Source of the DNA: Phoebastria nigripes
Lineage: Eukaryota; Chordata; Aves; Procellariiformes; Diomedeidae
Length of the DNA: 64,000 nt
Assembly: GCA_035582835.1 (NCBI GenBank)
Contig: JAYKAV010003099.1
Coordinates: forward strand, 1,884,363-1,948,362
Direction: 5' to 3'
This document shows, one piece after another, positions 12,290 to 23,744 of the stretch (position 1 is its first letter; every line of letters begins with the position of its first letter). A model generated the notes under the pieces. That model worked only from the letters and a program-made list of their open reading frames with translations. It was not told where the DNA came from and did no database searches. A program made the position numbers and the translations under genes.

Positions 12290-12600
12290 CCTGAGAAGGC
12301 TTAACGACAGCAATTGTTGCACATCCCAAAATATCCCACTTAATAGACTCCATCAAGTAACTATTGTCCTAAATGGTTCAGAGCGAGAAGTGGTGGAGGT
12401 AGTAACAATGCGGACATGCCATTTGCGGAGAAATTATACCTTGCCAAGATTTATCGGAGAGCTCAAATTGCTGTTAATAAAACCCGCTTTTACTGGTGCA
12501 AGGGAAATTGGTTTTCACGGAGGCTGGAGGGATCCAAGCAGAATATTCTGGGTATCATCTCCAGCGCGGCAGGAAAATAAGCTCCCTACTTTCCTTGCCT
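12290..12600. promoter_or_regulatory. AT-rich island, candidate conserved enhancer
   Basis: Contains AACGACAGCAATTGTTGCAC, GTAGTAACAATGCGGAC (SOX-like AACAAT), CAAGATTTATCGGAGAGC and TGCTGTTAATAAAACCCGC. CpGs are retained inside otherwise AT-rich, non-repetitive sequence, which argues against simple drift. Confidence 0.42.
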
Positions 12601-12959
12601 AACATGTGGAGGGCCAGCGAGGCTGGATCCTTCACGCTGTTTTGCCCAGCTGGGTCTGGAGTTGGGAGAAGACCCCGAATACAGGGGCTTCCCCTCCTGG
12701 CCAGCTGCTGGCTTCCAGCCATCACTTAATTCCTTCATGCTGTTTTGCCAGCCCTTAAAGCTTATATTATATGTTTTCAATGTATTTTAGAATTCCTCTC
12801 CATTCCTAAAGACTCCCCCAGAAAATCCCCCGGCCGCAGCCCCTCCCAAGCCTCCCTGATTTCCTCCCAAATTTCTTTCCCCGTGGCTGGCAGCGCTGAT
12901 CTGTGTAGCACCGTCCTGCTTTCATGAGCTGGGAGAGACCAGCCCCTTGTTTTGAAGCA

Positions 12960-13345
12960 CAAATGAAGAAGCCGTTCTGTAATTTCTCCGCTGTGATTGT
13001 GTTATTTTCCTCGCCTAACCCATGTGCCTTGTGTATACAGAGGAGCGGGTGCTATAGAAAATGCCGCAATTTGATTTGGGAATCATTCTGCTCAGGGAAA
13101 CTGCAGAGGAGGAGAGTGGAGATCTCTGGCATCAATAAATCATGACAAGTTGGGAATTTCACAGCTCTGCATAGCATATTGTGTGGCGTGGGATGGATGC
13201 GGGCATCCCTCGCCCCCAGCCCATCCACGGTGGGACCCATGCACAGAGACACGTGAAATGGGGAATTAATATTTATTTTGTTTGTTTACTTAAGAGGCAA
13301 ACATTTGCTGATGTATTCTTGGCAAATCTAGACATTAATTACTGG
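12960..13345. promoter_or_regulatory. AT-rich island pair with FOX-like site
   Basis: Two AT-rich stretches split by about 70 GC-rich bases. Features include TCTGGCATCAATAAATCATG, GAATTAATATTTATTTTG with TGTTTAC (13283-13289, forkhead core), and GACATTAATTACTGG. Confidence 0.38.
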
Positions 13346-13930
13346 GTACCAGAGCACTGGAGTGCCTGTAATCCACTCCACACCTCGGCAAGTCCCTGCT
13401 CTCATATCTGCTAATCCAATATTTGGAAGACAGCCCACATTGAGAGCATCGCAGAGGAGGCTGAGATTGAGTTTTGGGACAGCCTGCGGGGAAGCCCCGT
13501 CCCAGGAGATGCCGGGCTCCGCTGCCAGCCCCAACCCTTCGACGGGACCTTCTGCTGCCGCAGGGCCCTGCGGTAGCCCCGGGAAGCCCAGGGCACTGGG
13601 CCTTCGTGGGCTTTTCTGCTCCTCTGCAAAGGGGGGGCTTTCCCTGGGGAGGGACAGGGGTGGGCTCAGTCCTGGGAACAGGCACTGACCAGGGGCTGGC
13701 GACCCCCAGGACCTGCTGGCATCTCCCCTCCCGGGGGTGTTGGAGGAGCCGAGCAGCCTGCGCCGACAGCAGTGACCGGGAAATTGCTGGAAAATTTTAA
13801 AGCAGAGGAAAAGCCACGTTTCCCCTCCCCTCCCCTCCTCTCCTTGTGGAGATTAAAACGGAGATTGAGCCGCTCCGGAGAGCTGAGCCGCCCTCACCGC
13901 CACCGCCGGAATAGCAATGACTGCGAGAGA

Positions 13931-14065
13931 TAATTAGTTGAGCTCCTCCAACCCTGATAATGAAGTGAACCCCTCCAACCCCGATAATTAACTGAGCTCC
14001 TCCAACACCAATAATCAGTTGAGCCCCTCCAACCCTGATAATTAGCTGAGCCCCTCCAACCCCTG
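13931..14065. repeat. 27-bp minisatellite, five copies, each with a TAAT core
   Basis: Five head-to-tail units of exactly 27 bp, at 13931-13957, 13958-13984, 13985-14011, 14012-14038 and 14039-14065, with no indels. Each starts TAAT (TAATTAGTTGAG, TAATGAAGTGAA, TAATTAACTGAG, TAATCAGTTGAG, TAATTAGCTGAG) and continues with a C/T-rich CCTCCAACMC block. Units differ at a few positions each, so the array is not brand new. Because 27 is a multiple of three, it reads on the minus strand as a 9-residue peptide repeat (WRGSxNYxG type), but nothing supports translation. TAATTA is a generic homeodomain core. Unit length and copy number are read directly. Confidence 0.95.
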
Positions 14066-14279
14066 CTCAGGTCTGGGCTGCCCCAGCAGCTCCTCATCCG
14101 GGGGGGATGCTGGGGGGCACAGAGGGTCCCAGGGAGCTGCTGGCCGGTTCCCCCAGCTCTGCCCACGCCGGGGTCCCCCCTGCACCAGCTGGGGCCGAGC
14201 TCCTTCCCGACAGCCTTCAAAACCAGGAGCAGCACCCTTCTTCCCCGCGCCGGCTCCTTTCGTCTAGAGGAGACTTAGC

Positions 14280-14620
14280 AAAGTGCTAAGAGGATCGCGG
14301 GGAATTTTTCTCCGTGATTATTCATGTCTAACAAGAACTGGCAGCTTTTTTATTTTCTGCTCTCCCAGGCTTTTCCAGAGGCGCCGACCCCCCTCGCCCT
14401 GCAAGGGCTTTCTGCAGGATTCTTAAGTTTTATTGCTTTGATCCCGTAATGTGCTGTTATGCAACAAGACAAGCTCTTTCCCGTCACTTCCCCGGCTTCA
14501 GCCAGGCCTTTTGCTGTAATAGGCACAGCACTGGCTTGAAATATTAACGAGTTTTACCTTAATTACCTTTCGGGCTTCTCAGGGCTCTCTTCATTTCCCT
14601 TCTCATTCTCTTTTTAATAT
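14280..14620. promoter_or_regulatory. AT-rich island beside the 27-bp minisatellite
   Basis: Holds CCGTGATTATTCATGTC, AAGTTTTATTGCTTTGATCC, TGCTGTTATGCAACAAG and GAAATATTAACGAGTTTTAC. It begins about 215 bp after the 27-bp array ends, so the array and island together form a TAAT/ATTA-rich block. Confidence 0.35.
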
Positions 14621-15409
14621 TAGCATTGAGCAGAGCCAGCTGCTTGGCAAAGCTGGGATTTATCCCCCTCCCCTCCACCCTGCGCATCAGATGCTGCTGC
14701 GGCGAAGGATGGTCCTTGGAGGTGTGGGCAGCCAGCGCTCCCCNGGCACCGCGCTGGCAAGGCGATGGGGGTATTTTTTATCTTACGGTAAAACATTTCC
14801 CCTTTGAAATTTGGTTGCTAAAAAGAAGAGAGCACCTTGCATTTTTCCTGCATTTCAGATAAATTAACCTCTTACCAAATGTGGAGCATGGGATGCCCCG
14901 ACCCGNGCTACCCAGAAACGGCCTCTCCATCTTCCCCAGCACAGGAGACCATTCCCCTTTCCCCGCAGCCCTGCGCCCATCACCNTGGCCTCAGTGCCCG
15001 CTCCGGGCTGCGTGGCAGGAGGACAGAGCCAGAGCACCGTGCCCAGCGGGGCCAGGACTCCCCTCGTTGGGAAATTTGAACAAATCAGGCGATCAGCTGC
15101 AGCAGTGCCTCAGATACGCCATCGCTTTGCTGCTGCCCCGATGCACTTATCTAACAAACAGTGGTGTGTTTGCAGGAACTGAAGCGTCACCGGCAGCGGT
15201 GGCAGTGCGCGGCCGGGTGGGACGGCTGGGGAGGTGCTGCAGGACCCCCACCCCGGCTGCGGGGACCGGGAAGCTGCCGCCTCTCCCCCTGCCGCAGCCG
15301 TCCAGGTCTGTCCCTCCTCCTGGGCGAAGGACATGGTGAATTGATTTCTATTACACACCCCAGCCCTGCAAATCCAGCTCCTTCTTAAGACATAAGCCAG
15401 GCGGGGGGG

Positions 15410-15640
15410 ACTGGATAGTTGCTTATTTATTAACGTGCTTTTTGGCCCCTTTGGTTTAGTAACACACATACGACGTGTTTCCTGCCATGAAATTCAGCAG
15501 GGAGTATCTGAAGGTAGGGCAAGTTAGACACTAATAGCTCCGAACAAGGAGGCTGATTCATGGCTCTTTGCTGCAAAACCCCCATTTGGTTCCCCAAAGA
15601 CTAATTTTACATTTGCTGCCACGTTTCATCAGACCCGCGG
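15410..15640. promoter_or_regulatory. AT-rich island, candidate conserved element
   Basis: Contains GCTTATTTATTAACGTGC, GGTTTAGTAACACACATACG, AGACACTAATAGCTCCG and GACTAATTTTACATTTGC. Non-repetitive, with retained CpGs. Confidence 0.33.
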
Positions 15641-16489
15641 ATGTGGGGTGGGTGCTGGGGGCCTGGTGGGATGCAGGGGCCCGTGGGATGTGGGGGCCCA
15701 GCGGGATGCTCGGCCACGGTGCAGCGCTGCACAAGCCCTGCACAGCAGCAGCGTCTCTCCTGGCCTCTCCCCACGGTTGATGTGTTTTATCAGAGTTTTT
15801 CTACCCATCTGCTGGGAGCAGGGCTGGCAGGAGGGACGATCTGGGAAAGGACAGCATTTCCAGATGCCAGTGTGGGTGCAGTGCTGGGGAAGGCACCAGC
15901 CCACGAGCGTTGGTGTCCATGGCACCGGCTTGTTGACTTCAGTGACGATGACAATGCAAGCCTCGGCTGAATGTCCCCAGGGCTTCGGTGGTGTCTAGGC
16001 GTTGAAGAAGACCTGAGCCAACAGCAGCTGTTTGATTTCCTCCCCCACATTTTAAAAATTCATCCAGGGGATCCCAGCCTCTTGTGACAGCCAAGAGGTG
16101 TCACTAGCCCGGCTCCCTGGCACTGCCCAGGCAGCCAGCCGAGAAACATGCTGCATCGCTGCCTGCCAAGGCAGAGCCCGGCTCCACACCGAACCATGCC
16201 CGGCAGCAGGGGAGCCGGGAGCTGAGCATGCCGGCTGATACCTGCTGCTGGGAGCCTCCTCTGAGCTGTATAGCTGAGGCTCTGGCTCCCAAGCCCCTGC
16301 ACAAACTTGAAGGTGCCCTGGAGAGGAAGAAAGGTTTTTATATCCTGAGCCCTGGCCCAAATCTTCTTCTCCATCAGTCAAAACTCAATATTATTCCCCA
16401 AAGCTGCTCCTGCAGCTCCTGCCCCAGATGTGGCTGCACCACATTGGGCAAAGCAAACTTTTCCTACCCACCCAGCCAGCGCGCCCGGG

Positions 16490-16640
16490 CAGCGGGGAGA
16501 TGGGCTGCGATTATGTTATTAATGCCACAGACAGATGTGAACCGAAACCAGCCACTTTTAAAATGGTTTATTTTTTTCTCATACAACTTGATCATCTCTT
16601 CTGCTCAAATCTGTGGCCGCTCTAATAAGCTATCTCTCAC
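16490..16640. promoter_or_regulatory. Short AT-rich island
   Basis: Contains GCGATTATGTTATTAATGCC, ACTTTTAAAATGGTTTATTT and CCGCTCTAATAAGCTATC. Sharp GC-rich borders on both sides. Confidence 0.35.
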
Positions 16641-18654
16641 GGCTGAGCAGTCGGGAGAAAAATGGGGGAAGCAGAAAACCGGTGTGTAATACTGCAGAGA
16701 GCATCCGCACGGGCAGCTCCCAGCCCCATAACCCAAATGCCCTGCCTGACACAGCAGGAGCCCCTCCGAGCCCCCAGGCCTTTCCCTTTTGGGCCTTTCT
16801 TGCTTTCATAGATATTTTTCTAAGTAGGAAAGTGATAGGTGAAATTCCTTGTATCCCATCAGCGCAATGGACTGCCACATCAGTACAAAATAAATGCTAA
16901 ATCCTGCTACGCGGGAGTCAGTTTCTAATGAACTATCTGCTTTTTCTGCTGCTGTATTTTCTTAACCCTTCATTTTTGGAGTGGTGGGGGGTTGTGAAGG
17001 TGGCCTCAGGTTATCATTGAAGCTACTGGGCTGAGGGGCTGCCCAGGATGCGATGTACCCATCAGACCCTCTGTGATGCTTTATATATAAAAGATGGGGA
17101 AGGGGACAGGGACGGGGACACAGAGGCTCACTGCTCCGGGGATCGCTGCCCCTTGGCCCTGAGCAGGATTCTGGCAGATGGGGCTCCTGGCACTGCGTTT
17201 TGGCATCCCGGCCCCTCCTCGCAGGCTGCTATTTCTGCCAGAGCCTCTCTCCCTCCCGCCTCCTCCCCGGCAGCCCCCGGCGCTGCAGACGTCGAGAGCA
17301 GCTGCCACCATCTCAGCCTGCTTCTCCTCAAAAAAAAATGTACAGATCAATACGTTCAGCAATAGATTTTCCTTCGCTCTGTTCCTTACACGACTTCCTC
17401 AGTGAGAGCTTCTGTTGGGGCAATGTAAACCAGCTCCGAAACAAGCAGCACCGAGAGCAACAAACAGCAGCGCTCAAAGGGACTGAGGCTAGAGAAGGAG
17501 AGCACAGAACAGAAAAAACCCCAATTCTCCCCCAAATCTCAGCATGTATCACTGTCCGTGATGCAAAGCAATGCAATCAGACAACTGGGACACAGACATG
17601 AATTAAACATTCCCCCGTAGCTCCTGGGGAATAATTCCCTGAAGCCCAGATCCATGGGTTTTAAAACCAGGAGGGACTGCTGTCATCATTTAATCCCGCC
17701 TCAGTCACTCGTGTGGGGCTGGTGACAGCCAGGGATGCCTCTAGCACGAGGAGAGGGGAGAGCCGAGGGGACACAAGGTGCGAGGGGTGAAGGGGGGAGC
17801 CTGAGCTCGGGGGCGGCAGCCCCGATGAGCCCCCCCTGCTCCTGCAGTGCTGGGAGCATCGCTCGGCAGGGCTGTGCATGAGGCAGGCAGGATGAGTCCC
17901 CGTTTGGGAGCCTCCTCATGTACCAAGGTTAATTTTTCTAAGCAGCTCAGCGGAGGAAAGGACACTGCGTGCCAGGGGCCAGCGATACATCGCCAGGCCG
18001 GCTGGCTCCTGTGGCACGGCTGTCACCACCCCGCTGTGGCTGCCAGGGAGGGGACATGTGCTGTCAGTGTCCCATTGACATACGAGGACAGCTCAAAGCT
18101 TCCCCCTGTGTGGCCGCAAAACGCCCGGGGCAGCAGCAGGGGCTTGTGCCCCCGCGCCGGGGGATGCTCTGCAGAGCGGAGGGTCCGGCTGGTCCAAGAG
18201 GCAGGAGTGCTGGCACCGGTGATGGGGCGGCAGCGGGCACTGTGCCACCCACTGCCCAGCGCCCTTCCCTTCTCCTTGGGATGCTCCAGATTTAGCACAG
18301 CCTGCTACCAACCATTCAGGCAGCCCCACCAGCATGTCCCTCCAGCCTGTCCCCCCACTGCCATCCCCCGTGGGGGCACGGTGCTGCTGCAATGGGATGG
18401 AGGGGGGATAGAGGCCCCCAGGCCATCCCCCTGGGGCAATAAGTGGTGAGGAGAGGGGTGAGACCCCCCTTTGCAGCTGGAGGCATCATCTGCAAAGATG
18501 CTGTAGTGGCACCCGGCTCTGCTCTTCCAGGGCTGGGGAAGGGGATGGCAACAGAGATCTTTCCTGGATCTCTCCTGGTTTGGAGCATCTTTTCCACCGG
18601 CAAGTTTTGCTGTGAATGAATGGGAAGCATCTGAGAGCACACTGCCTGCGTGGT
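16641..18654. other. Gene-free region
   Basis: GC-rich spacer without gene or clear repeat apart from the weak CR1-like relic at 17652. Several overlapping frames of 75-200 codons (17847-18449 and others) have no homology I recognise. Confidence 0.6.
17652..17708 (-). mobile_element. Possible ancient CR1 tail relic
   Basis: The order of short blocks (AAAACCAGGAGGGACTGC, then GTCATCATTTAATCC) parallels the reverse complement of CR1-family 3' ends, where 'ggttggaagggacc' is followed by 'gatcatctagtcc'. There is no 8-bp tail. Identity is by eye only; it may be a very old CR1 or chance resemblance. Confidence 0.3.
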
Positions 18655-18990
18655 TCATTAATTACTCAAGTTATAGGGCTATTACAGCCAAGAAATTGCA
18701 TTATTAAAAAGAAATCTCTGCAGACACTTCAAATGCGTCAACCTATTCAATAGCTGACACTGGGTCATAATTAAAAGTAAAAAGTATGGGCCAGAAGGGG
18801 ACAAAAAATGGCAGATTTCCTGAATATGGCTAATGGAAACATTATTAACGTTAGGAAATTACATACGAGAAATCACTGGCTCCTGGCCCATTTTAAATAT
18901 GCATAAGGCTCCTGACGTGTGCCTATGGTGATTAATAGCATTAACAAAAAAAAAAAAAGATTAAATTAAATTCATCGAGCCGCCTTTAAT
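18655..18990. promoter_or_regulatory. AT-rich island with long-spaced inverted repeat
   Basis: One of the most AT-rich, repeat-free stretches. It carries CATTAATTACTCAAG, CATAATTAAAAGTAAAAAG, ACATTATTAACGTTAGG, TTTTAAATATGCATAAGG and GTGATTAATAGCATTAAC. A perfect 9-bp inverted repeat, ATGGGCCAG (18786-18794) and CTGGCCCAT (18883-18891), encloses its centre. Strong candidate for an ancient enhancer. Confidence 0.45.
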
Positions 18991-19469
18991 GGCTGTGTCT
19001 GCGTGTGGCTCCTTTGTTCCCTTCATTACAGCAGGGAGCCAGCGAGCAGGCAGGGTCGCTCCTGCACCCCTGGGATGCTCGGTACCCGGGATGCTTGTGC
19101 ACGGCAGCACGGGCGCCTGGCAGGTTTCTTACTCCTTGGCAGCTTTTGCAGCCAAACCAAGGAGAACCCAGAGCTGGGCACAGCCGCCTGCAGAGGAAAG
19201 CTGGGGCTGCCCATGGTAGGGAGGATCAGGGTGGGGGAAAATCCCCAATTTGCTCCCAGCCAGGCTCTGCTGCCCATTTGTGTCCCTGTGGATTTGAAGA
19301 TCCTCCTTGTGTGAACACGAGCCCCTGCCCCTTTCGTGCCCCAAAACAGCCTTTGGGTGAGGCTTTCGCTCCCTTTTTGTCAGCTCAAAGCTCAAGGTCT
19401 TGTTGCCGCTTTGCTTCTCTTTCAGGTTTTTGTTTTTGTTTCTTTTTTTTCTTTTACACATCTGTTCTT

Positions 19470-19720
19470 CACGAATGTCACTGTGAATCAATCTGGCATC
19501 AGGCCTATTCGCCGCCTAATATTTCTCAATAATTTATTATCAGTGGTTTAATCCTTGTGGGAGCTCCCTCCACATTAAAGCCAGTTGTTCAGTCAGGTCA
19601 TGTCCCGGACTGGAAGCACTTCCAGCCCTTTGATTTGTTTGTGTTTTATGTTTTTGTTGGGAGAGCAGTAAAAGATATGAATTTTCCCCCCTCTTGAAGT
19701 TGATTTATCTCGGTTGTTTC
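19470..19720. promoter_or_regulatory. AT-rich island, candidate conserved element
   Basis: Contains GTGAATCAATCTGGCATC, TTCGCCGCCTAATATTTC, TCAATAATTTATTATCAG and GTAAAAGATATGAATTTTCC. Non-repetitive; possibly part of a pair with 18655-18990. Confidence 0.4.
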
Positions 19721-20324
19721 CTTTATTCTCTCCAATTGAACCATAACTTTCCGGTTGCTCTCGTCTCCCTCGCTAGCAGCCCTGTTCCATATGGATGCTG
19801 TGGGATGCAGTGGGATGTAAATACAGAGCAGAAATCAGCTGTGCCGAGGTGTCCTCGCGCCCCCGCGCACCCCGCTCCCCCTTATCTCTGCTATATTCCA
19901 GGGGAGAACAGGAGTTTGTTGAACCTCCTTGTCTGGTTTGCTTATGTTGAGCTGCTCGACATCCCTCATTCCTTTCAACCGAAACCCAAATTTGAGTTCA
20001 AAAAGTTATAAAAGTGCCAAGGAGGTCAAAAGCTGGCCTGAGCAACCAAGGATTTGGGGTGGGCTTGTAATTGCCTGTGAAAAGAGACTTATTTTTGGAG
20101 TAGTGCAGCCCTTAAAATTAAAAAGTCCCCAACTTTCAGCCAACCCTAAGAAGAGTCTGCCCCAAGGGAGACGTCGTCTTGGCCCCTCTGCTCCATCCCT
20201 GCTGCTCCCTCTGGACCAGCACATGACAGTGGGGCCAGACTCTGTGCTGGTTTGCAGGGGAGAGACCAGCTCATCCCACCAGGCTTCCTNGCCCAGTGAA
20301 GGTCTCCATCCCGCTTCTCCTCCC

Positions 20325-20470
20325 AAAGTTTGAATGAAGTTAGGACAACTCATCACTGGTAACAAATTATACTGCGCCGCTGCCAAGTGTTTCTGTGAGG
20401 TCTGATTAAAACCATTCATGGAGAATAATATTAATCAACGCTATCACCCTCTCCCTAGGAGAAATTAGGT
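20325..20470. promoter_or_regulatory. Short AT-rich island
   Basis: Contains TAACAAATTATACTGCGCCG, CTGATTAAAACCATTCATGG and AATATTAATCAACGCTATC. Abrupt GC-rich left flank. Confidence 0.38.
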
Positions 20471-22042
20471 TGTACATGCTTCTCTGTCTTGTTCCTCGGA
20501 AGAGTTTTTGATCCTACATGCAAATCGGCACCCGGGTGCTGCCTGCGGCTTTGGGCAGGGAAAGCGTTGCTGCCTGCAGCGCCGGAGTCCGGCACGGTGC
20601 CCAAGATGCCGGCCAGGCTGCGGGGAGCCAGGATGCGACCCCTGCAAGCCCCAGAAACACAATGATTTTAGCATCCCCCAATACAACATAAACCCCAGGT
20701 GAGGTTTTTCCATGCACAAAGCAAATCCTTGCAGACGTTTCAGTGCAGAAAAAGACAAAACCTGCCCTCCATCCCCTGCACCCACTCTGAAAAGGGCCAT
20801 TTCTTCAGCTGCAGGAAAGAGAGTTTCTTTACCCAAAAGAGAAGGGCCAAGTCACAAGGCGGGTCACTACCAGGTAAAATCTGGTTAACTCCAGGCACAA
20901 GCTCAGATGGCTGCAACCTGCTGCCATGCCACGGCTGTCACCGGCTGCCGGAGAAGCGGCTTGTGGATGAATTGCAGGCGCAGAATGGGGACGGTGGCAC
21001 TGGCAGGGGACACGGTGCCATCCCAGGTTCGTCACACGCTCTGTCACACTGCTGACGGGCCGGGCTGCTGGAGAGACCGAGGGGAGAGAGATATTCAAAA
21101 ACATCCAGAAAACTCAGAAAAAATTCAGAGCAGCACCTATTACGGCTCTGCACCCCTGCGTACAGAGTGTACAAAACAAGCAGCTTTAAGCAGAAAGAGG
21201 GGCAGAGAGCTGGAGACTTCCATATAAAATATTGAGATCCTGAGATCGTCAGAGTGGAAGGCAGAGAGGATGTGGCTTCTGAATAAATCACCGGAGCTAA
21301 CACATGTGCTCGCTCACAGTGACGTCTTTGAGGGAAGAGTGTGGGACTAGGAAAGAGGAAAACCAAAATACAGGGCAATTCCACCCCCCACCCCCCCGCC
21401 CCAAGAGCTTTTGTTAGTGAAATAATTAGCTCATCTCAACCTCCTATAACATGTCAGCCTAAATCCGTTCCCTCGTTTGTCTCTCATCAGCCCATCCACC
21501 GTGCCCTCCTCCTTCACTGCCAAACAGGACCGTGTTGCTGTGGCAAACCGCAGCACTCGGTTAAAATTTCATGGTCTCTGCATAACCAGTGGCCTGTCTG
21601 GAGAAACACTGAAGTCCTGGGACCACGGTTCCTCCCCAGAGCCGGAGGACTGCTGGCAGGGGCTGCGGGCAGAAACGACACGCAGAGAACACCACGCATT
21701 CAAAACTTTGTTCAAGAGATGCTCTAAAACTCAATGGGCTGCCAGGAGAACCTGAAACCCGCTCCCGTTAAGTGTTTGATTGCCTTCCAGCACATCTGAG
21801 GGGCAGGCAGCTGTGGCAGAAGTGAATATTTAATTGCAAAATAAAATAGACTGCTTGGTTTGCTAACGTGCATCAGCATTTACATAAGAGTGAAAACTGG
21901 TAACAAAACTGACCTGGGAGGGATCTAGTTTTTATTTCCCCTCTGCCTGGAGAGACCAGTGTACTCCCTGCCAGCTGCTTGCTGGAAGAAAAATAATTTT
22001 GGTGATTCTAAGAAAAATTCCTCATTTTCCATGCTGCGCAGT

Positions 22043-22105
22043 AAGGACATAAGAAAGGCCATCCGGACAAAGCAGATCCTACAGTCTCTCCAGCACCATC
22101 CTTTG
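22043..22105 (-). mobile_element. Possible ancient CR1-like relic
   Basis: The block GGACATAAGAAAGGCCAT followed by AGATCCTACAGTCTC resembles, in order and spacing, the reverse-complemented 3' region of CR1-like elements abundant in turtles and crocodilians ('acataagaatggccat...' then 'tccatctagccc'). Divergence is high, so this is a weak call made from remembered family structure. Confidence 0.35.
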
Positions 22106-23694
22106 CTCTTCTGGGGTCCTTCCCCTGGCCCCAGGCTGGGGCCACAGCAACAACCTTGCACAGGCCCTGTTGTCACTGGGCTCTCTTCACCAAAGTTTCT
22201 CCCTGAGCCGAGCCTCAAATGCTCTATGTAAAGGAAAGAGGGAGGTTGAAAGCCCTAACAACAAACTTGAAAGCCCTCTTAACACCAAAGTGTTAAGAGA
22301 GGTGGGGGGGGCGGGAAGCAGATATATGTACCAGAGGATGTTACTGAGCTTGAGGGGTCCAGGTGATGCTAATCCCGGTGAAACAGAGATGTGCCCTTGT
22401 TAGGAATCAGATGTTTCCCAGGGTCTTAATTCTTGTCTAATTAACAGCTTCGGAGATCCACAGAGGACTGGTTTCCGCTGGTTCTCAGCCCTCCCTGGAA
22501 ATGATGTTTTCCAACATCTCTAGCATCATCCTCAGAAAATGTCTCTAGAGTTAAATCCTCAAGACAGACTTGGGTTTTTAAAAAATGCATCGCGAGTGCA
22601 TCATCAGCGGCACCATCACATGAGCGGGAAAGTAGGACAGGCACGATGTGTGCCATGCGCTTTCCTACCCCCGCCAGCGCTGGGTAGCTGGTGCTGCTCA
22701 GTCTGAGCTGTCCCGTGCCATTGATGCCTCGCCTCAAATCCAGCCCCAGGGGGGGCTCCAGTGGTTGTTTCTCCTGCAAAAGGCCTTGGAGGCATTGCAG
22801 TGAGTTTACTTATCTTATTTGAAAAACAGGAGCAATAGAAAACGCTGCAGCTGGCCCAGGCCACCGGCAAGTGCACCATCAAAACCATCTCTGGGCTGGA
22901 GGGTGCTGGGTCTGGTCCGGGTTGCGGCAGCGGGGTGTGCGCACAGCAAGAGTTTGAGCTGGGTCACGCAGCAGGTCTGTGTAATCACCCCAATTTAATG
23001 TGATTATTGGGAAGTTTTTATGTGCTTTTGAACTTAAATGATAGGGGTTTGCATGCTAAATGGGAAAAAAAAGTCTGCTGCAGAAGTGAACCGTGCTCAG
23101 ATGCTGGCAGCGGGTGTCCCTGGGATCCCCACGATTGATGGTATCAATCAAAAAAAAAAAGGGGGATCCCCTGTTTTCACCTGCCTCATTTTTTTGCTGT
23201 CCTCCTTTCTATAATTAATCCCCTGCTGCAATGTCCATGCGGGCCCCTGCACTGCCACAGGACATGGCCACGGCCACGGCTCCTTGGGCATCAGAGGACT
23301 TGTCTGCTAGCACGCCCTGCTAGCTCTGATTGCTGTCATTAAGGTGGTGCTGGATGGTACGTGTTGTGATAGGAAGCAATTATATGCAAATAAGAGGCTG
23401 CGCAAGTGTGAGTAAACATTAGGGGTTGTTTTTTTCCTGTTGAACCTCTGTGATTTAAAAGCCATTAAAGGGCCCAGCCAGCACACTGATGTCAGCAGTT
23501 TCCCAGCGCTGCTTGTGACTCCGAAAGCCATTTGCTCACTGCTGTATGGCTTCAGTAGCACTCAGATCCTTCCCCTCCCGCTGCTCTGCGGCACGGGGTG
23601 GGCATCGGCTGTCTCTTACACCATCAGGCACTTCCAGCGGTCTGGGCTGAGATGAGCTGGCCACATAGGGGACAGCCTGCCGCCCCACATCCAC

Positions 23695-23744
23695 GGGCAC
23701 ACTCATCCCCTGCATCCTTGGGCACGCTCATCCCCTGCATCCTC
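23695..23744. repeat. 25-bp tandem duplication
   Basis: Two adjacent 25-bp units (23695-23719, 23720-23744) built on GGGCACACTCATCCCC followed by TGCATCCTT, differing at only two positions. This suggests a fairly recent local duplication. Confidence 0.92.

Noticed and set aside
13894..14235. Possible repeat protein (WRGSxNYxG repeats, minus strand)
   Set aside because: The peptide repeat is a by-product of a 27-bp minisatellite whose unit length is divisible by three; no start context, domain or conservation evidence.
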